Of a stretch of DNA of 64,000 bases, positions 12,290 through 24,887 are shown in pieces. The notes beneath the pieces are model-generated. The model ran no database searches and was not told where the DNA came from. It worked only from the letters and a program-made list of their open reading frames with translations. The position numbers and the translations under genes are program-made. Position 1 is the first letter of the stretch, and the number at the start of each line of letters is the position of its first letter. Source of the DNA: Jacaranda mimosifolia (Eukaryota; Streptophyta; Magnoliopsida; Lamiales; Bignoniaceae); contig CM032127.1 in the NCBI GenBank assembly GCA_018894105.1, positions 29,690,369 through 29,754,368 on the forward strand, given 5' to 3'.

Positions 12290-13250
12290 CCCCTTTAATT
12301 AATGACAATGTCTCTGCACGAGCTATGGCCGTAGTGACCGCTCAATATATTGAAGAAAGTCATCCGCAGATGCAACTATAGTCCTCTCATCAGAGTTGGG
12401 GAGCTTCATCATCCCCAGAGAGGATAGAACAAATTACCAACTCAAAGTGAGACATTGCCTTTATCTCTTTACATTAGTCGGTAAACATGGAATCATCTCT
12501 TTATATAGGCTCATCATGGCAACTACCCACTGCTATCAAAGTTCAGACGCACTCATAGGTGCCTTAGCCATCAAGAAAAGCTGGAAACCAATTCTTCCCA
12601 CTGGATGTTGCTCTCTAGAGCTACAGTATTTTCTTCTTAGTCATAGCTTTCTCTAAGAACGAAGATTGCCAACCCATCAAAATTTGATATCACAATGGAC
12701 CCTAGGAGCACCTAGACAACTTCTTCACAAGGATAGAGCTTTATGACCTGAGCGAAGCAACATACTTCAAAGTGATTCACACCATGCTTACCAAATATGC
12801 TCTGGCATGATTTAACTAGATGCTAGCTAGATGTATTATAAGTTGGGAACAATCATAATAGTGTTTCCTCCATAACTTCTAGATTAGCCACAAATACCTT
12901 AAGAAGGCAGCGTATTTGTTCACGATCAAGTAGGAGGGAAAGTCCTTAATAGAATACCTCAATTATTTCATCCAGGCAGTGCATGAAATCCCCAAAATCA
13001 ACGAAAAGCTCATGCCTAGTATCATCTAGCAGAATCTACAACACCAAAAGTTCCAGGAATCAATGGCCAAAAACCTCTAGCTACTCTGGGGAGCTCCTTA
13101 TTTGTGCGAAAAAGTACATCAAAATGACAACAAAACTGAATTACCAAGACCTGATGAAACCTCATGAACTTAGAGAATACCATAATGTCGTGAGGACAAC
13201 CCCTATATCTATAAATTAAGTTAACCTTACCATGGTTGCATGTTGTAGAG
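12290..13250 (+). pseudogene. Ty3/gypsy gag relic
   Basis: Scattered across three frames are pieces of a gypsy gag (Retrotrans_gag) domain. These are EHLDNFFTRIELYDLSEATY with VIHTMLTKYALA around 12,700-12,810, KKAAYLFTIK then SLIEYLNYFIQAVHEIP around 12,903-12,995, and LQHQKFQESM around 13,030-13,065. Gag forms the virus-like particle of the element. The spacing and order fit a Tat/Retand-type gag, the group also seen at 61-64 kb. Frameshifts and stops every few dozen codons show it is long dead. No LTR or pol could be attached to it. Confidence 0.65.
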
Positions 13251-14059
13251 ACACTTTCCTCACGGGAGCCCAGAACAGAAGATAGCAAGTTATCTTAAGA
13301 ACACATATTGCCCATGAAGAAAACTTTACAAACTCCAAAATCATAGAGCCTAAAAACTCTAATTCATTGGTAGAATGAAAGCTACAACAATGATCCGAGT
13401 GGATCTTTGAGGCAAAATGCTCTAAAAAAATTCCAAGTACTATACAGAACGTAAAGTCCCGTTAAAATTTTAAGGCGATCTTGGAAGCTCAAAAGTACGT
13501 AAAAAATTCTAAACATCAAATTACTAATGAAATGCAAGATCCCCTTAGAGAAGAAGGGAACACCTAATTACCTAAAGGTGCCAAGCGCTAGGTGCCTACA
13601 TCTTCAAAAGTGGGAGGTGTCCCCCTTTGCAATAAAAAGGAGGAGAAAATAAGAAAAAAGATCTAAGTTATTCATAGAACGTAGAAAGCCTGCGAACATC
13701 ATAAGTGGCCCTCGAAGCATATAGTTCTACAAGAAATTCTAAGCTATCATCAAAAAATAATGCTCTACTAAAACAATTTGAAATCATTTGCTGAGTATAG
13801 CATCTTGCCAAAAATCCTAAGTGATTCCAAAGCATCCAACTCCACAAAAAAAAAAAAAAAAAAAAAACCTTCTAAGTCACAAAAGAGGGTAAACTACATT
13901 TTTCACTGGTTGGTAGACAAACAACCGCATCCACCCATAAAAAAAAAAAAAAGAAAGAAAGAAAAAAGAACATTAGCAACATTTGGAAAAGCCCAATTAT
14001 CTTGGAAAAGACTCGATCGAGTGCCCAGGCCAGGCATCTGGCGACACCCTAAGGTAACG
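13251..14059. other. Undefined repeat debris with poly-A tracts
   Basis: No recognisable gene. Two long A tracts occur (about 13,844-13,867 and 13,940-13,953), the second followed by AAAG repeats. These may be remnants of a reverse-transcribed tail or simple slippage. The segment sits between a gag relic and a copia RNase H relic. Confidence 0.45.
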
Positions 14060-14754
14060 AGTGATCAGAAAAATTTTAAAAATAACAGATTAGCATTAAC
14101 TTAGTATCACTATATTGAGAAATATTACAAAAGTTCTTAAATACAGAATATAGCTCGGTGAAGACTCATATAGACATAAGTTAATAGCTTACCAAGAACA
14201 AGGGTGATGCAAAGGCTCAATTAGAGTATGCATGCATAATTGGGAACCTCATGCACATCATAAACTGCACAAGACCCGACATAGCTTATGTCGTTGGTAA
14301 GCTGAGCATATTTACGAACAGTCCAGGTCAAGAACATTAGACCACTTTAGTGAGAGTTCTAAAATGCTTAAAGCGTGCCACAGATGGCACTATACAAGAT
14401 ATCTAGTTGTAAACAAGGGATACAACGACATAAATTGGACATTAGATTCTAACCAGTCCAAGTCCACAAATTGATATGTGTTCACATTCGGAAGAGTACT
14501 ATTTTATGAAAATCCTCAAAATAGAACTGCATAGCTAGATCAATGATTGAATCTGAGTTTATCATATTAGACAAAGCAAGTGAAAAGCAGAATAGCTACG
14601 CCAATTTCTGGAAGATATTCCAAATTGACCAAAATTTGTGCCAACTATTTACATATATAGTGATAGTTAATCGACAATTGGAAGGGCACAAAATAGCAAG
14701 TCCTATGGTATTTTCGACACATAAGTCGCAGATATAGCATTGCTAGATAGTTTC
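14060..14754 (+). pseudogene. Ty1/copia RNase H relic, first part
   Basis: The segment is homologous, nearly base for base, to 40,230-40,880 inside the copia element at 37-41 kb. Shared stretches include TCACTATATTGA, TATGTCGTTGGTAAGCTGAG and AGATATTCCAAATTG. It covers the end of the reverse transcriptase and most of the RNase H region, with many stops. The copy is cut at about 14,754 by a solo gypsy LTR and resumes at 18,098, where ADPLTKG-like coding reappears. Confidence 0.75.
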
Positions 14755-17700
14755 TATCACGTCCCCAAAAATAAACCTTCCTAAAGCACTTAATTTAAAT
14801 AGCCAACTATTATTATTATCAAAATACCTTCAATCTAATCTACATCATCACTTAACAAATTTAATAAAACAAAATTACATAAATAAACCAACAACCTTAT
14901 GCAATTCACATCTATCCTCGAACTAACAAAAGTCCCACTTAGCACTGCAGAACTTACATATTTCATTTACATAGCAACCCTAACATATTACAACATATGC
15001 ATTTATATACATCCACAAAACTATATACCTTACTTGAAACGTTGCTTGGCTCCCACCATCACTTGCTCCTATCTTGGGTAAAGAACAAGAAAAATAATCT
15101 AAAAATAACCATAAGTCCAAATAACTTAGTGAGTTGGTATACTGCTTCAAATGTATTCTCATGTCGATCACATGATAAAAAGAATAATTTATTTTTCAAT
15201 CGAAAGGAATTTCTTTCAAATCTTAAACGTTCCATCTCAACACCGTCTTATACCAATGCTAAGACTTCACAAATTTCAATACATTTCCTGAAGAAGTTTT
15301 AAACCTTAAGAAAAACATAATGACCGATATGGTTTTCAAACAATAAGCCAACTTTCATAAAATACTCAAATTCCGAAACATAAATATCAAAATGTATCAA
15401 TCACTTTCACAAAAGACTGTTAGGGTCTCCAACCTTATCTTTCCATTTTCAAAAATACTTAAATTCTTATCCCTCCAGATTCTGAGTGATTGCATCAGAC
15501 ATAACTATCGTCTATGGCATGGTCAACCCCATGCCAATTCCTCACTCACAAGCAACTAACCTTCAACTGCATGTGAGATAGGATCAATAGTGGATACTAG
15601 TTTGGACCGTTTGTTCGTTCCGCCTGGCCATGTTTTCGACCCTAGTCCTAGGCCTAACTTCCCATGATGTCCCTCTATGTTTGAACTTCCAAGGGCATCC
15701 CCAAGGATCTTAAGAATGCATTTAAATAGCACATTTCATATTATAACACATCCGCCGCACATAAAATTAATATTATAATTGGAATCAGAAATACTGTAAG
15801 TGAACCTCAATACAATATCAAATTATGACGATTTGATTATTCCATATATCAAATTGCATTTTATAGGTTTAATAACCAAGAAGCCAATTTTAGAGAGAAT
15901 CTTTCTCGAGAAGAACATGCAAACTTTGGCTTTCAAATATATATGGAATATTTATTGTAATTAAAATAGTACAAAAACTTGTATCAAAGATTATGCAAAA
16001 ATGGTCATAGATATAGCTTATAGGTTCTTTTCCCAGCAAGAAAGTCTCATATTAGTGAGTGTAAAACTTACCTGATAGATGTGAAGGAACTCTCCTAATT
16101 GTTTGGGTAGCTTGCATCCTCGCTTACTAATCAACCCAAGAATTTTTCGTAAGATGACTAAAATTAATATCATATTAATTCTTTAAGTTACTTATCATAG
16201 CTATAACTAGTGTCCTTGTTATATTTTTAAGGTTTAACGTATTCTAAACTTTTTTAGGATTGAATTCTTAATTAATGAATCGCTAAGCGAATTTCTAATA
16301 TTATTATCTTTAGCTCGTGTTAACATCAAGGTCTCTAGACTACTAAATTCTAATATGCTATCAGGCCGTGTCCCATGAAACTTCTATTTAATTTAGTTCT
16401 ACTCCATATCATAATTTATATCGATATCAGATAAATTGGTTAAGGAATTTACATCGGTCCTCTCAACTAGGGTTGGCCTTTAACTTTATTTTATTCGATA
16501 TCTCTTCCTAAATATCATATAATATTAGAGTATCCAAATACGATCAACTCATCATCATATTGAATAATTATATATTTAAAAATTATTTATTTAGAGGGTA
16601 GACTAAGTTCTAAGTTTTAAATCAATTTGATTAATTTACAAACAATCTCAAGGATCCCATTATACATATTAAAGGTGGCTTAGGGCATTGCTATAGCCTA
16701 AGTCTTATTCAAGTTAATCTAAACTTGATTTTTCACAATTAATTCTTAATCCAATTTAAATTTTAGTTTTCTAATTATGTCAAATTAACTTTGAGACTCC
16801 AATTGGATTCTCACTAATTCAAGGTTAAATCTTGATTCGATGTCAAAATTTTGGTCAATCATAATATTATTTCAATTTAATTTATGTTTTGGTTACAATC
16901 AAATCCCAATTGAATCAAATTAATAAATTAATAGAATTAACGATTCAATAACAAAAAATTACCAATTAGATCAAGTTCCTATCCAATTCAAGGCCCAAAG
17001 TTAGCCCAAACAAGATCGAAATTGAATCTCCATGTTACTGCACTTCTGCCGCCAGAGCGACGTCATCTGTCACCGTTGGAGCAAAAGCTCAACGAACCAG
17101 AATGTGTGCCTCAATGTGCCAGTGAGAATTCCTTAGTTAATTTCCGCTTCCACCTCCACCTCGTAGGTTGGTTTTAATCAAATGCCACAGTACCATATAA
17201 TGTCGCCGCACACCACCGCCGGAGCAGAAGCCCGACGGACTAGAATGTGCCAGTGAGAATCCCTTACTTAATTTTAGCTTCTGCCTTTACCTTGTAGGTC
17301 TATTTTAAGCAAAATGCCACAGCACAACCTAAACGCCGCCGCACGCCTCGGCCTTCAGTTCTTCTCCTCCAATGGTCAAATTACAAAATTGAAGCTACTA
17401 CTACACTTCTTCTACTAAACCTATCTCAACTCTGTTCATCAATTTTCAAGTTCTAGCCACCAAAACCACGAACCCCTCCACCTCCAAAATTTACTATTGT
17501 CGACCTCAAATTCTTGGCGTTCGATCGATCTGTTCAGGTTAAATTTGGTACCAATGAGTTCGTCATGCTGAGAGAGAGGTGATGGTCGGTTTAGTTTTGT
17601 GTTTTGTGCCGCAATGAGGGTGTAGGTTGGGGAAGGGAAACTAGGTCAACATGTGAGAATTAGATGAAAGGGAGGGAGCTTTCTTTTATATTTTTTATTT

Positions 17701-18097
17701 TTTCAAAATCACACTTCAGCTCCTTAACTTTTCCTCATCTTTTAGTTTAGGTCCTTCAAATTTCTGAGTGTCTAACATTGGCTCCCAATCTTTCAACTCC
17801 CTCCTCCAACTTCTCTTATTCACAATTGGCCTAATGCAGCTTTTTAATTCTCGCAGTTTAGTCCAATTTTATTAATTTTTCGGTCATATCAATTTTCTAA
17901 TGTCATATTAACACCCCAATTACTTTAAGTACAATTTTATCCAAGGCCTATTTCAATTTTATTATTATTGTTCTTTCATCTCAAGGTTAGAATTAATTAA
18001 TTAAATTCCAAATTCGTTTTAGAAAAATTACATAAAATCTCATTGATTTATTCCTCAATATTTCCTAAATTCCATTCTAAAAGTCGGCGGTGCTACA
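14755..18097 (-). mobile_element. Solo LTR of a Tekay-type gypsy element
   Basis: About 3.3 kb with LTR-like ends and no internal coding region. On the plus strand it opens with TATCACGTCCCC (compare TGTCACGCCCC at 19,714) and closes with GGTGCTACA. In minus orientation it therefore starts TGTAGCACC, as do the other chromoviral LTRs here. It interrupts a copia RNase H relic whose two halves are 14,060-14,754 and 18,098 onward, so it is a younger insertion. Flanking 5-mers (GTTTC and ATTGC) do not form a clean target duplication. A CCTAGTCCTAGGCC block at 15,640-15,660 recalls CCTAGTCCTTGGCC in the LTR at 30.66 kb. Confidence 0.65.
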
Positions 18098-18480
18098 ATT
18101 GCTCTGTATTAGGGTTATCTCAATACACTATGTGAGGTCCAAAGATAACATTACGGATCCACTAACGAAAGGCTAAACAAAAGAGCAAGTTGATAAATCT
18201 TTGAGGGGAATGGGTTTACGTCAATAGAATGACTAAGTCATAATAATGAGAACCCTACCTATGTGACTAGAAATCCCAATAAGTAGGTTCAAAAGGAAAA
18301 ATGAGTTATGAAATTATGAGTCAACGTATAAACACGGGTGAGCAAAAGCTCTACTTCTCATTCCTATGATAAGCAAATAAGCAGCTTGCAAGAGCTTAGT
18401 TTAAGCTATGCTTGTATTATCTCTTATATCTCTATACATCGAGTGGGGTTGTAGTAAGAATCTCTTAATGAAAAGCCACC
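18098..18480 (+). pseudogene. Ty1/copia RNase H relic, second part
   Basis: Coding for YVRSKDNITDPLTKG, the standard copia RNase H tail, lies at about 18,129-18,174. It is followed by EQV..SLRGMGL near 18,185-18,220, which usually ends the copia polyprotein. This is the downstream half of the relic split by the solo LTR. The remaining bases to 18,480 may be element 3' UTR or LTR, but no LTR boundary is visible. Confidence 0.7.
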
Positions 18481-18552
18481 TATATGATTATGGATTGGAT
18501 TAGGTAAAAGAAATTTTAGAAATTATTTGTATTAAGATGTAAAAAAATTCAA

Positions 18553-19062
18553 TATTAAATTCCAACTCAAAAGTTAAATAAATGAACTTTAATTTAATGA
18601 TAATTATTAGTAATTTATGAATTTAGATTTATATCCATTAAATTACTTTTGCAAGTCATTATTAAAACTAAATTGAGTATATGTATATATACTCATTTGT
18701 TAACACAATTGCAACAAGTAGCAAAAAAAATTTTAAAATAATAAAATAATTTGTAAAAGGAAAAACTAAACCTATAGAAGTCATTGTCCACTGAGAAAAA
18801 CTAAATGTCTTTAGATTTATTTATAATTTTAGGAAAAAAAATACAATTCAATCATTATATCAATATTCATATTCATGAAATACAAATAATTTTTTTAATT
18901 CCTTTTACAAATTATTTTATTATTTTAAGATTTTTTTTCGCTATTGAGTATATATATGTATACTCAATGTAGTTTTAATAATGACTTGTAAAAGTTATTT
19001 AATAGATATAAGTGTGAATGATAACTACACTAAAAGTTCGTTTATTTAATCTATGAGTTGGA
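18553..19062. repeat. Long imperfect inverted repeat (MITE or foldback)
   Basis: The left arm (about 18,553-18,768) is the imperfect reverse complement of the right arm (about 18,893-19,062), around a loop of roughly 120 bases. Matching stretches include AAGTCATTATTAAAACTA, TGAGTATA..TATATACTCA and AATAATAAAATAATTTGTAA. The arms start near CCAACTC and end near GAGTTGG. A transcript would fold into a long hairpin. No target duplication or coding sequence was seen. A MITE is the simplest reading. Confidence 0.7.
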
Positions 19063-19713
19063 CCCATTTTGAACTTATTTACAATCTATTTTGGATTCAT
19101 TTACACCCAAGTTGAATACATTTAAATGCAATTCAACTTAAATCTTAGTGGGTTAAGTTGGAACCATAATTTGCAATCCAATTTGCCAACCTCAAACTTT
19201 TTTTTCTTGTTGAATAAAATGTAAGACAAATTAGTTGATATACTTTATTTTCACGAGATTCTTTTCCTAAGAGTTGTTTGTTCGAATATTTTCCTTTCTC
19301 GAAGACTTCATCATTTATAATATTTTTCCATTTATGTTTATCTTCAATTTAACTCGTTAATATTTTGTTTTACTAATGTGTTATGTGTTTATTTAAATTT
19401 ATATAAAGCAAAAGAACACCTTATTCAATTGATCCTTGAGACGAGTTTAAAGGCGATGTGATGAGTGGTAAATGCTTGCAGGTAAAATGTGCGAGGGGGT
19501 GTCCGCTCCAAAGCCTGGTTACGACAACCTGGGCACTCTCCTCTTTGCCATTAGATTTTTCATGTTGAATGAATTTAGTCAAACTTGTTGATACATTTGA
19601 CTTTGGAGAAGGTTTTTTTTTTTTTAAGAATTCATTTGTTGAGTATTTCTTTATTTTCTAATACTTTATAACTTTATGTAAATTTATGTAAAGCAAATGC
19701 CTTATTCAATTAG
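19063..19713. other. Spacer left of the chromovirus
   Basis: No gene seen. A short phrase (AAGCAAA..CCTTATTCAATT) occurs twice, at about 19,405-19,432 and 19,690-19,711, the second copy abutting the LTR end. This suggests a local duplication of about 280 bases. Confidence 0.4.
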
Positions 19714-22700
19714 TGTCACGCCCCAAAATCTAACCATACAATCTAATCTCGAAGCGTGAAACTCAATCCCTAATAAAAATATATATTACTTCTCTAAAAT
19801 CATGATCTTAAATAAAAAAAAAGGTCCAACATTCATAATAATTCAAATAATTCTAACAACATAGAAACTAAAGATGCCCAATATTATTTCCTCAACTAGA
19901 AAAGAATCTTTAAAGGAGAAGAACTAATTTGCCAACATGGTAATAAAGCTAACCTACTAGAAAGTCCTCATTCCACAAGAAAACTTTCAATTCCGGTTCT
20001 CGTCTGAAGTAGGCTCAACATCCTCACTAGGGCTAGGATATAGGTCTGTCAGAAAGAAGTTAAAGAAGAAAACGAGTGTGAGTAAAAGACTTAGTGAGTG
20101 CCAAGTGTGTGCAATGTAAGTTCCGAAATAAAAATCATTTGTACAGTAAAAATGTTTAATAATTCGTACAATGAAAATATTTGAGAAAAAAAAAAAACAC
20201 AAGTGGAATTCATAAAACAGTTTAGCAGTAATAGTCAAGAAGTTTATAAACAGTCAAGCGGTAACAAGTCAAGAATTTTATAAACAGTCGAGCAGTATCA
20301 AGTCAAGAGTTTAATAAAAGATTTTCCTAGACTAACAACTTAAATGCGATGATTAGACAGTGTTTTCTGTAGCCAGTCAACCTTATGGCTCCCATCATAA
20401 CAGTCCCTTATCGCTCTAGGCAAGGTGCAACCTTACCAAAATAGTTCTCGAGCGTCCCCGGGAATTCCTACGACCCATCTCAACCACAAATGGCTTCTGT
20501 TGTGCGTTGGGGGGATTAGGCCATGGGGGCTTGGTATTCAACCGGCTAGCCCGCTGCTGCCTAGTGACATCCCTCGCACACCCAGACCAAGTTGGATCCA
20601 ATTAACAGTAACAATAATCAGTTGATCATCGAATTTTAATTGCTAGTCTAGAAGCAGTAAAAAAAATCACAAAAACATAGGTTTTCTTTTATCCAGAAAT
20701 AAAACAAGAAAATATTTCCTTTTTTGTGCGCAGTGAAATATATATATAGTGCAATGTATATTGAAAAGAGGTTTCATATCATGCATTACTATATATATAT
20801 CCTTCTAGGTTTTAAAAAGTAATATCATATAATAGTTATAAGTTTAGGCACTCACCTTCAAGATCAATCCTGAAGTCAATCCTATCTCAGTGTCAATCAA
20901 CTCAATTGTTGAGACACCTAATTCATTTAATAAATAAATCAATCACCAATTTAACTGACTAACAAGACAAAATTTACTTGGGAGTAACCTAGTACATACA
21001 TACTCACAAAACTTATCAAGAATTTATCCTTTCGTACGTACTTTGTTGATTCACTCATAACACTCTTTCTAGATATCCGATTGACTCAATTCTTATGGCA
21101 TTACAAAGCTAAGAAAGAGTTATAAAACTATTGTGCTGATGATACAGTCTAAATTGCAAATATGAGAGAGGAAAATCGAGTTCAAGAGGCAGTAGTGGTG
21201 CGAAAGCAGATTTCTAATTTTTAGGAAATTTTTCGTTGTGACACTTGATTGTATCTAAGCTATAATTTTCACTACAGACCTCGGATGAAGGTGATTCAAA
21301 ATCCTGTAAAAACATAGCATATATATATACAATTCATGTGTTGACTTTATTACCCTATTAAACCAAATTTGAGTAGTAAAAGTTGTCACAATATTCTGTT
21401 CTGGGAAAATCAAAGTCCTGTATTTTCTATATTGCCACACCGTAGTATTTTAGCCATAACTTTCTCCCTATGCATTGGATTAAAGTGATTTAAATGTATG
21501 TAAAAACCTCAGATATAAATATTCAGTTATTATGTTGACCATATTTCCATATTCAATCTAAATCAAGTAGTAAAAGGTGTCACAATATTCTGTTCTAAGA
21601 AAATCGAAGTCCTGTATTTCCAGACTTGACACATCTTAGTATTTTGATCATAAATTTCTATATATAAATATTATTGAGGTTATTTATGCATAATTAGAAA
21701 CATAAGATACATATATACAATTCATATGTTGACTATATTTCCCAATTAAATCTAAATAAAGTAGTAAAAGGCATCACAATACTCTGTTCTAGAAAAATCG
21801 AAGCCCTGTATTTTCTGTCATGCCACACCTTTGTATTTTACTCATAACTTTCTCCCTAAGTATCGGATTGAAGTGATTAAAATGGATGTAAAAGACTAAG
21901 ATAAATATATTCAATTAATATTTTGACCATATCACCAAATTAAACCTAAATCAACTGGAAAAATGTGTCACAATATTCTGTTTTAGGAAAATCGATGCCC
22001 TGTATTTTCCATCTTGCCACACCTTTGTATTTTACTCATAACATTCTCCCTATATATCGGATTGAAGTGATTCATGAGGAAATAGAAATATAAGAAACAT
22101 ATGTAAAATTATTATGTTGATTATTTTACTTAATTCGATCAGGAAGAAGTAGTAAAGGCATCACCAATATCCCTTGTCGGAAAAATCGAAGTCCTATAGC
22201 TTCTGACTGGACACATCTTAGTATTTTGGTCATAACTTACTGAATTTAAATCGGATTGAGGTGATTTATGAGGAATTAGAAACCTAAGACACAGATCTAA
22301 AAATTTTATGTTTATGAGTTTTTCTTAATTCGGATGATAAGTAGTAAAACTGTCACAATATCTATTTTCGAGAAAATAAAATCCTAACAGCATCATTGAG
22401 TTTCGAAATTATCAAATATGAAGCCTACAAACTCATGAATTACCTTGTGTAATTTCTAATGCACTTCCTACAAATGCCGTCTCCTTTTCCTTTCCCTTTT
22501 GCCACAGATGCTGTCTTTTTTCCTTCTTCCCCTTTTTCCTCTTTCGTTTCCTATTAAATGTAATTAGGGTTTTGTTTTTAGGGACTATATTTATGTGAAA
22601 GAAGTGGTTTAGTTCAACTAGGACTCTAATCAATTTCCTTCTAGGACTAGGATAATACCATTATAATTCTAGTATCTCTATTGTTAATTCCCAGAATTCA

Positions 22701-23767
22701 ATATTTCAACTCCTTGTATTAATATAATATTAATTCAAGTAGAATTAGTTACCTAAATTAACTTAATTAATCAAGGAATATATAATTTACAAATTCGGTT
22801 CACCTAACATTATATATAACCATGCATTCCATTGTCTCGGTTCCAATCATATTCTTCCCAAATCATTTCAAAATACAAGGATTCACAAGGTAACGAGAAC
22901 AACATAAATCAATTGGTAGCAACCCCGATTTCAAATGAATTTTACCAAAAAGCTTATTTTCGAAGCCCAATCACCACAAAACAACACCACGCATGCGATC
23001 ACTATGACAAGATAAAGATTCTGTCTCAGGGCCTCCTTGCGCCGCCGTTGGAGTTACTAACTACCACCACTACCAATCAATGCCTCTCAACACACACAAG
23101 CAAACGCCTAGGATAATTTCTAGCTTTGCCATTGATTTACTGCTCAATTTGCCAAAAAACAAAGCTAGGTCTCTCCTCACTGCCGCTCATCGCTATGTTC
23201 AATTCTCCTTCGCTACTGTTCCGTTCGTGAATTGAAGGCACCAGGTTGTTCCTTGAGTTAAACCTGCCATAACCCACCACTCAAACTCAAGTTTCCATTG
23301 CCGGTGACGCCGCATTCACCACCTCCGTTGTTGCTCAATTTTTAGCTTTAATTTTTCGGCGGTCCCAAATTGGGGTGCATATGGTATGGCTATGTACACG
23401 GCAATGAGAAGAAGCTAGTGATTGATTTAGTTTCAAGGATTTGCCATCGCCGGAATGAGTTCGCAAGAGAAGAAATGGGGCTTGCATGCGGGAAATTGAA
23501 TAAAATGGGGAGGGGGTGGAAATTTCTGTTTAAAGGGCAATTTTTTATAATCACATATTGACCCCCAAAATTTTTCCTTAGCTTTCGATTTAATCCTCAA
23601 CTAATAAGTGCCTTACATTGACCTAAAATATTTTTTACCCATAAAACTTTTAAATCTCTTACAATTAAATCATTTCCTATTTACGTTTTAACCCCTAGAT
23701 TATTTTTTTAATCAAATTAAAATTATGATTTTTAAATTTTTACCAATTAAATTTTAGAGGTGTTACA
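19714..23767 (-). repeat. 3' LTR of the chromovirus, apparently chimeric
   Basis: The plus-strand ends are TGTCACGCCCC (19,714) and GGTGTTACA (23,767). From about 22,750 to 23,767 it matches 31,580-32,632 of the 5' LTR closely, including CATTGTCTCGGTTCCAATCA. From 19,714 to about 22,745 it instead matches another LTR family, also present at 34,325-36,060. Shared features there are a block around TCCCATCATAACAGTCC, the TAATTGCTAG phrase, and the AGGGTTTTGTTT..GGACTA stretch. It holds an internal tandem array (21,240-22,380). Length is about 4.05 kb against 2.75 kb for the 5' LTR. Confidence 0.7.
21240..22380. repeat. Tandem array inside LTR, about 194-bp unit, six copies
   Basis: The phrase CACAATATTCTGTTCT and variants recur at about 21,388, 21,582, 21,773, 21,969, 22,161 and 22,346, giving periods of 185-196 bases. 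Each unit also carries CATAACTTTCTCCCTA-like and GTAGTAAAAG words. Divergence rises toward the high-coordinate end. The related LTR fragment at 34.3-36.1 kb lacks this array. Confidence 0.85.
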
Positions 23768-23781
23768 ATCCTCCCCCTTTT
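23768..23781 (-). other. Polypurine tract of the chromovirus
   Basis: On the minus strand AAAAGGGGGAGGAT lies directly before the TGTAACACC start of the 3' LTR, the expected position and composition of the plus-strand primer. Confidence 0.8.
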
Positions 23782-23799
23782 AAAAGAATCTGGTTCCCA

Positions 23800-24180
23800 A
23801 AGTCTCACCTAACTACTAGAAAAGTTTGGGATACTGTTAGTGCATGTAATCTTCTCATTCCCAGGTCGCCGCTTCTAGGTTATGATTTCGCCATAGTAGT
23901 TTCACTTGAGGAATCCTTTGATTCCTAAGTTCTTGGAATTTTCAATCCAAGATGCTAATTGGTTGCTCTTCATAGGTCAAGTCGCTTTCCAGTGGTACAT
24001 CTTCATGTGAAATATTGTGGAAAGGGTCAAAATGATACTTTCAAAGTTGTGATACATGAAAGACGTCATGTATTCCTATCAATCCTTGTGGTAGTGCCAA
24101 TCGATAAGCTACTGGTCCAATTCTTTCACATATTTCATAAGGGCCAATATATCTCGAACTAAGCTTTTCGCCTTTTCTAA
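23800..24180 (-). pseudogene. Chromovirus integrase C-terminus and chromodomain
   Basis: Minus-strand translation gives [20 protein letters not shown] (about 24,160-24,100), the integrase GPY/F module, then [10 protein letters not shown]. After these come LTYEEQPISILD and IPQVKLLWRNHN..EAATWE (about 23,985-23,855), a chromodomain of the Tekay type. Such chromodomains may bind methylated histone H3 and target insertion to heterochromatin. Stop codons after VSQL and ISILD disrupt it. It is the last coding module before the polypurine tract. Confidence 0.82.
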
Positions 24181-24467
24181 TCCTTCAAATACCTTTTTCT
24201 CAGAGATACTTTGAGCAACATTTGGTCACCAACTTCAAATTCTAAGTCCTTTCTCCAGTTGTTGGCATAGCTTTTCTGCCAATCCTGGGCTACTTTCATT
24301 TTCTGTTTAATCATCTAAACCTTCTCAATAGTCTCTTGAATCAGCTCCGGCCTCAAAGTTTCCAAGAACTTATCAACATAGCTCATGTGCTCTTTGAGGT
24401 CCCAACGTAAGGGAGATTGACATTTTCTGCCATATAATGCTTCATACGGGGCCATCTAAATAGTAGA

Positions 24468-24821
24468 CTAGTAGCTGCTATTGCAAGCAAATTCTATCAG
24501 AGGAAGGTATCTGTTCCAGCTCCCACTGAAATCTAAAATACAGGCCCGTAGCATATCCCCTAATATCCATATGACCTTGTTTAACTGACCATCTGCCTGA
24601 GGATGAGTAGTAGAGCTAAATTGTAACCTTGTTCCTTGGTGTTCTTGCAAACTCTTCCAAAGTCTCGAGGTGAACTTTGGATCTTGATCTGACACAATAC
24701 TAGTTGGGATTCCGTGTAATATAATTATTTCCCTAATGTATAACTCTGCCAATTTCTCAACCCTATAGTGTGTTTCGACTGGTAGAAAATGAGCAGGCTT
24801 AGTTAATTGATCTATTATCAC
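24468..24821 (-). pseudogene. Chromovirus integrase catalytic core
   Basis: The open segment starts MIIDQLTKPAHFLPVETHY, holding the first catalytic Asp region (usually VIDRLTKSAHF). It continues with GIPTSIVSDQDPKFTS, carrying the second Asp. The third position normally reads GQSERVIQTLEDMLRA, but here it is GQLNKVIWILGDMLRA, so the catalytic Glu appears replaced by Asn. The core would insert the cDNA into host DNA. With the Glu lost and flanking stops it cannot be active. Confidence 0.85.
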
Positions 24822-24887
24822 CCAAATACTATCATATCCTCATCGAGTCGTCGATAGACCTATTACAAAGTTCATAGTTACCTGCTC

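Noticed and set aside
13844..13953. LINE or SINE tail suggested by poly-A tracts
   Set aside because: No upstream LINE coding sequence or SINE promoter boxes and no target duplication were seen.
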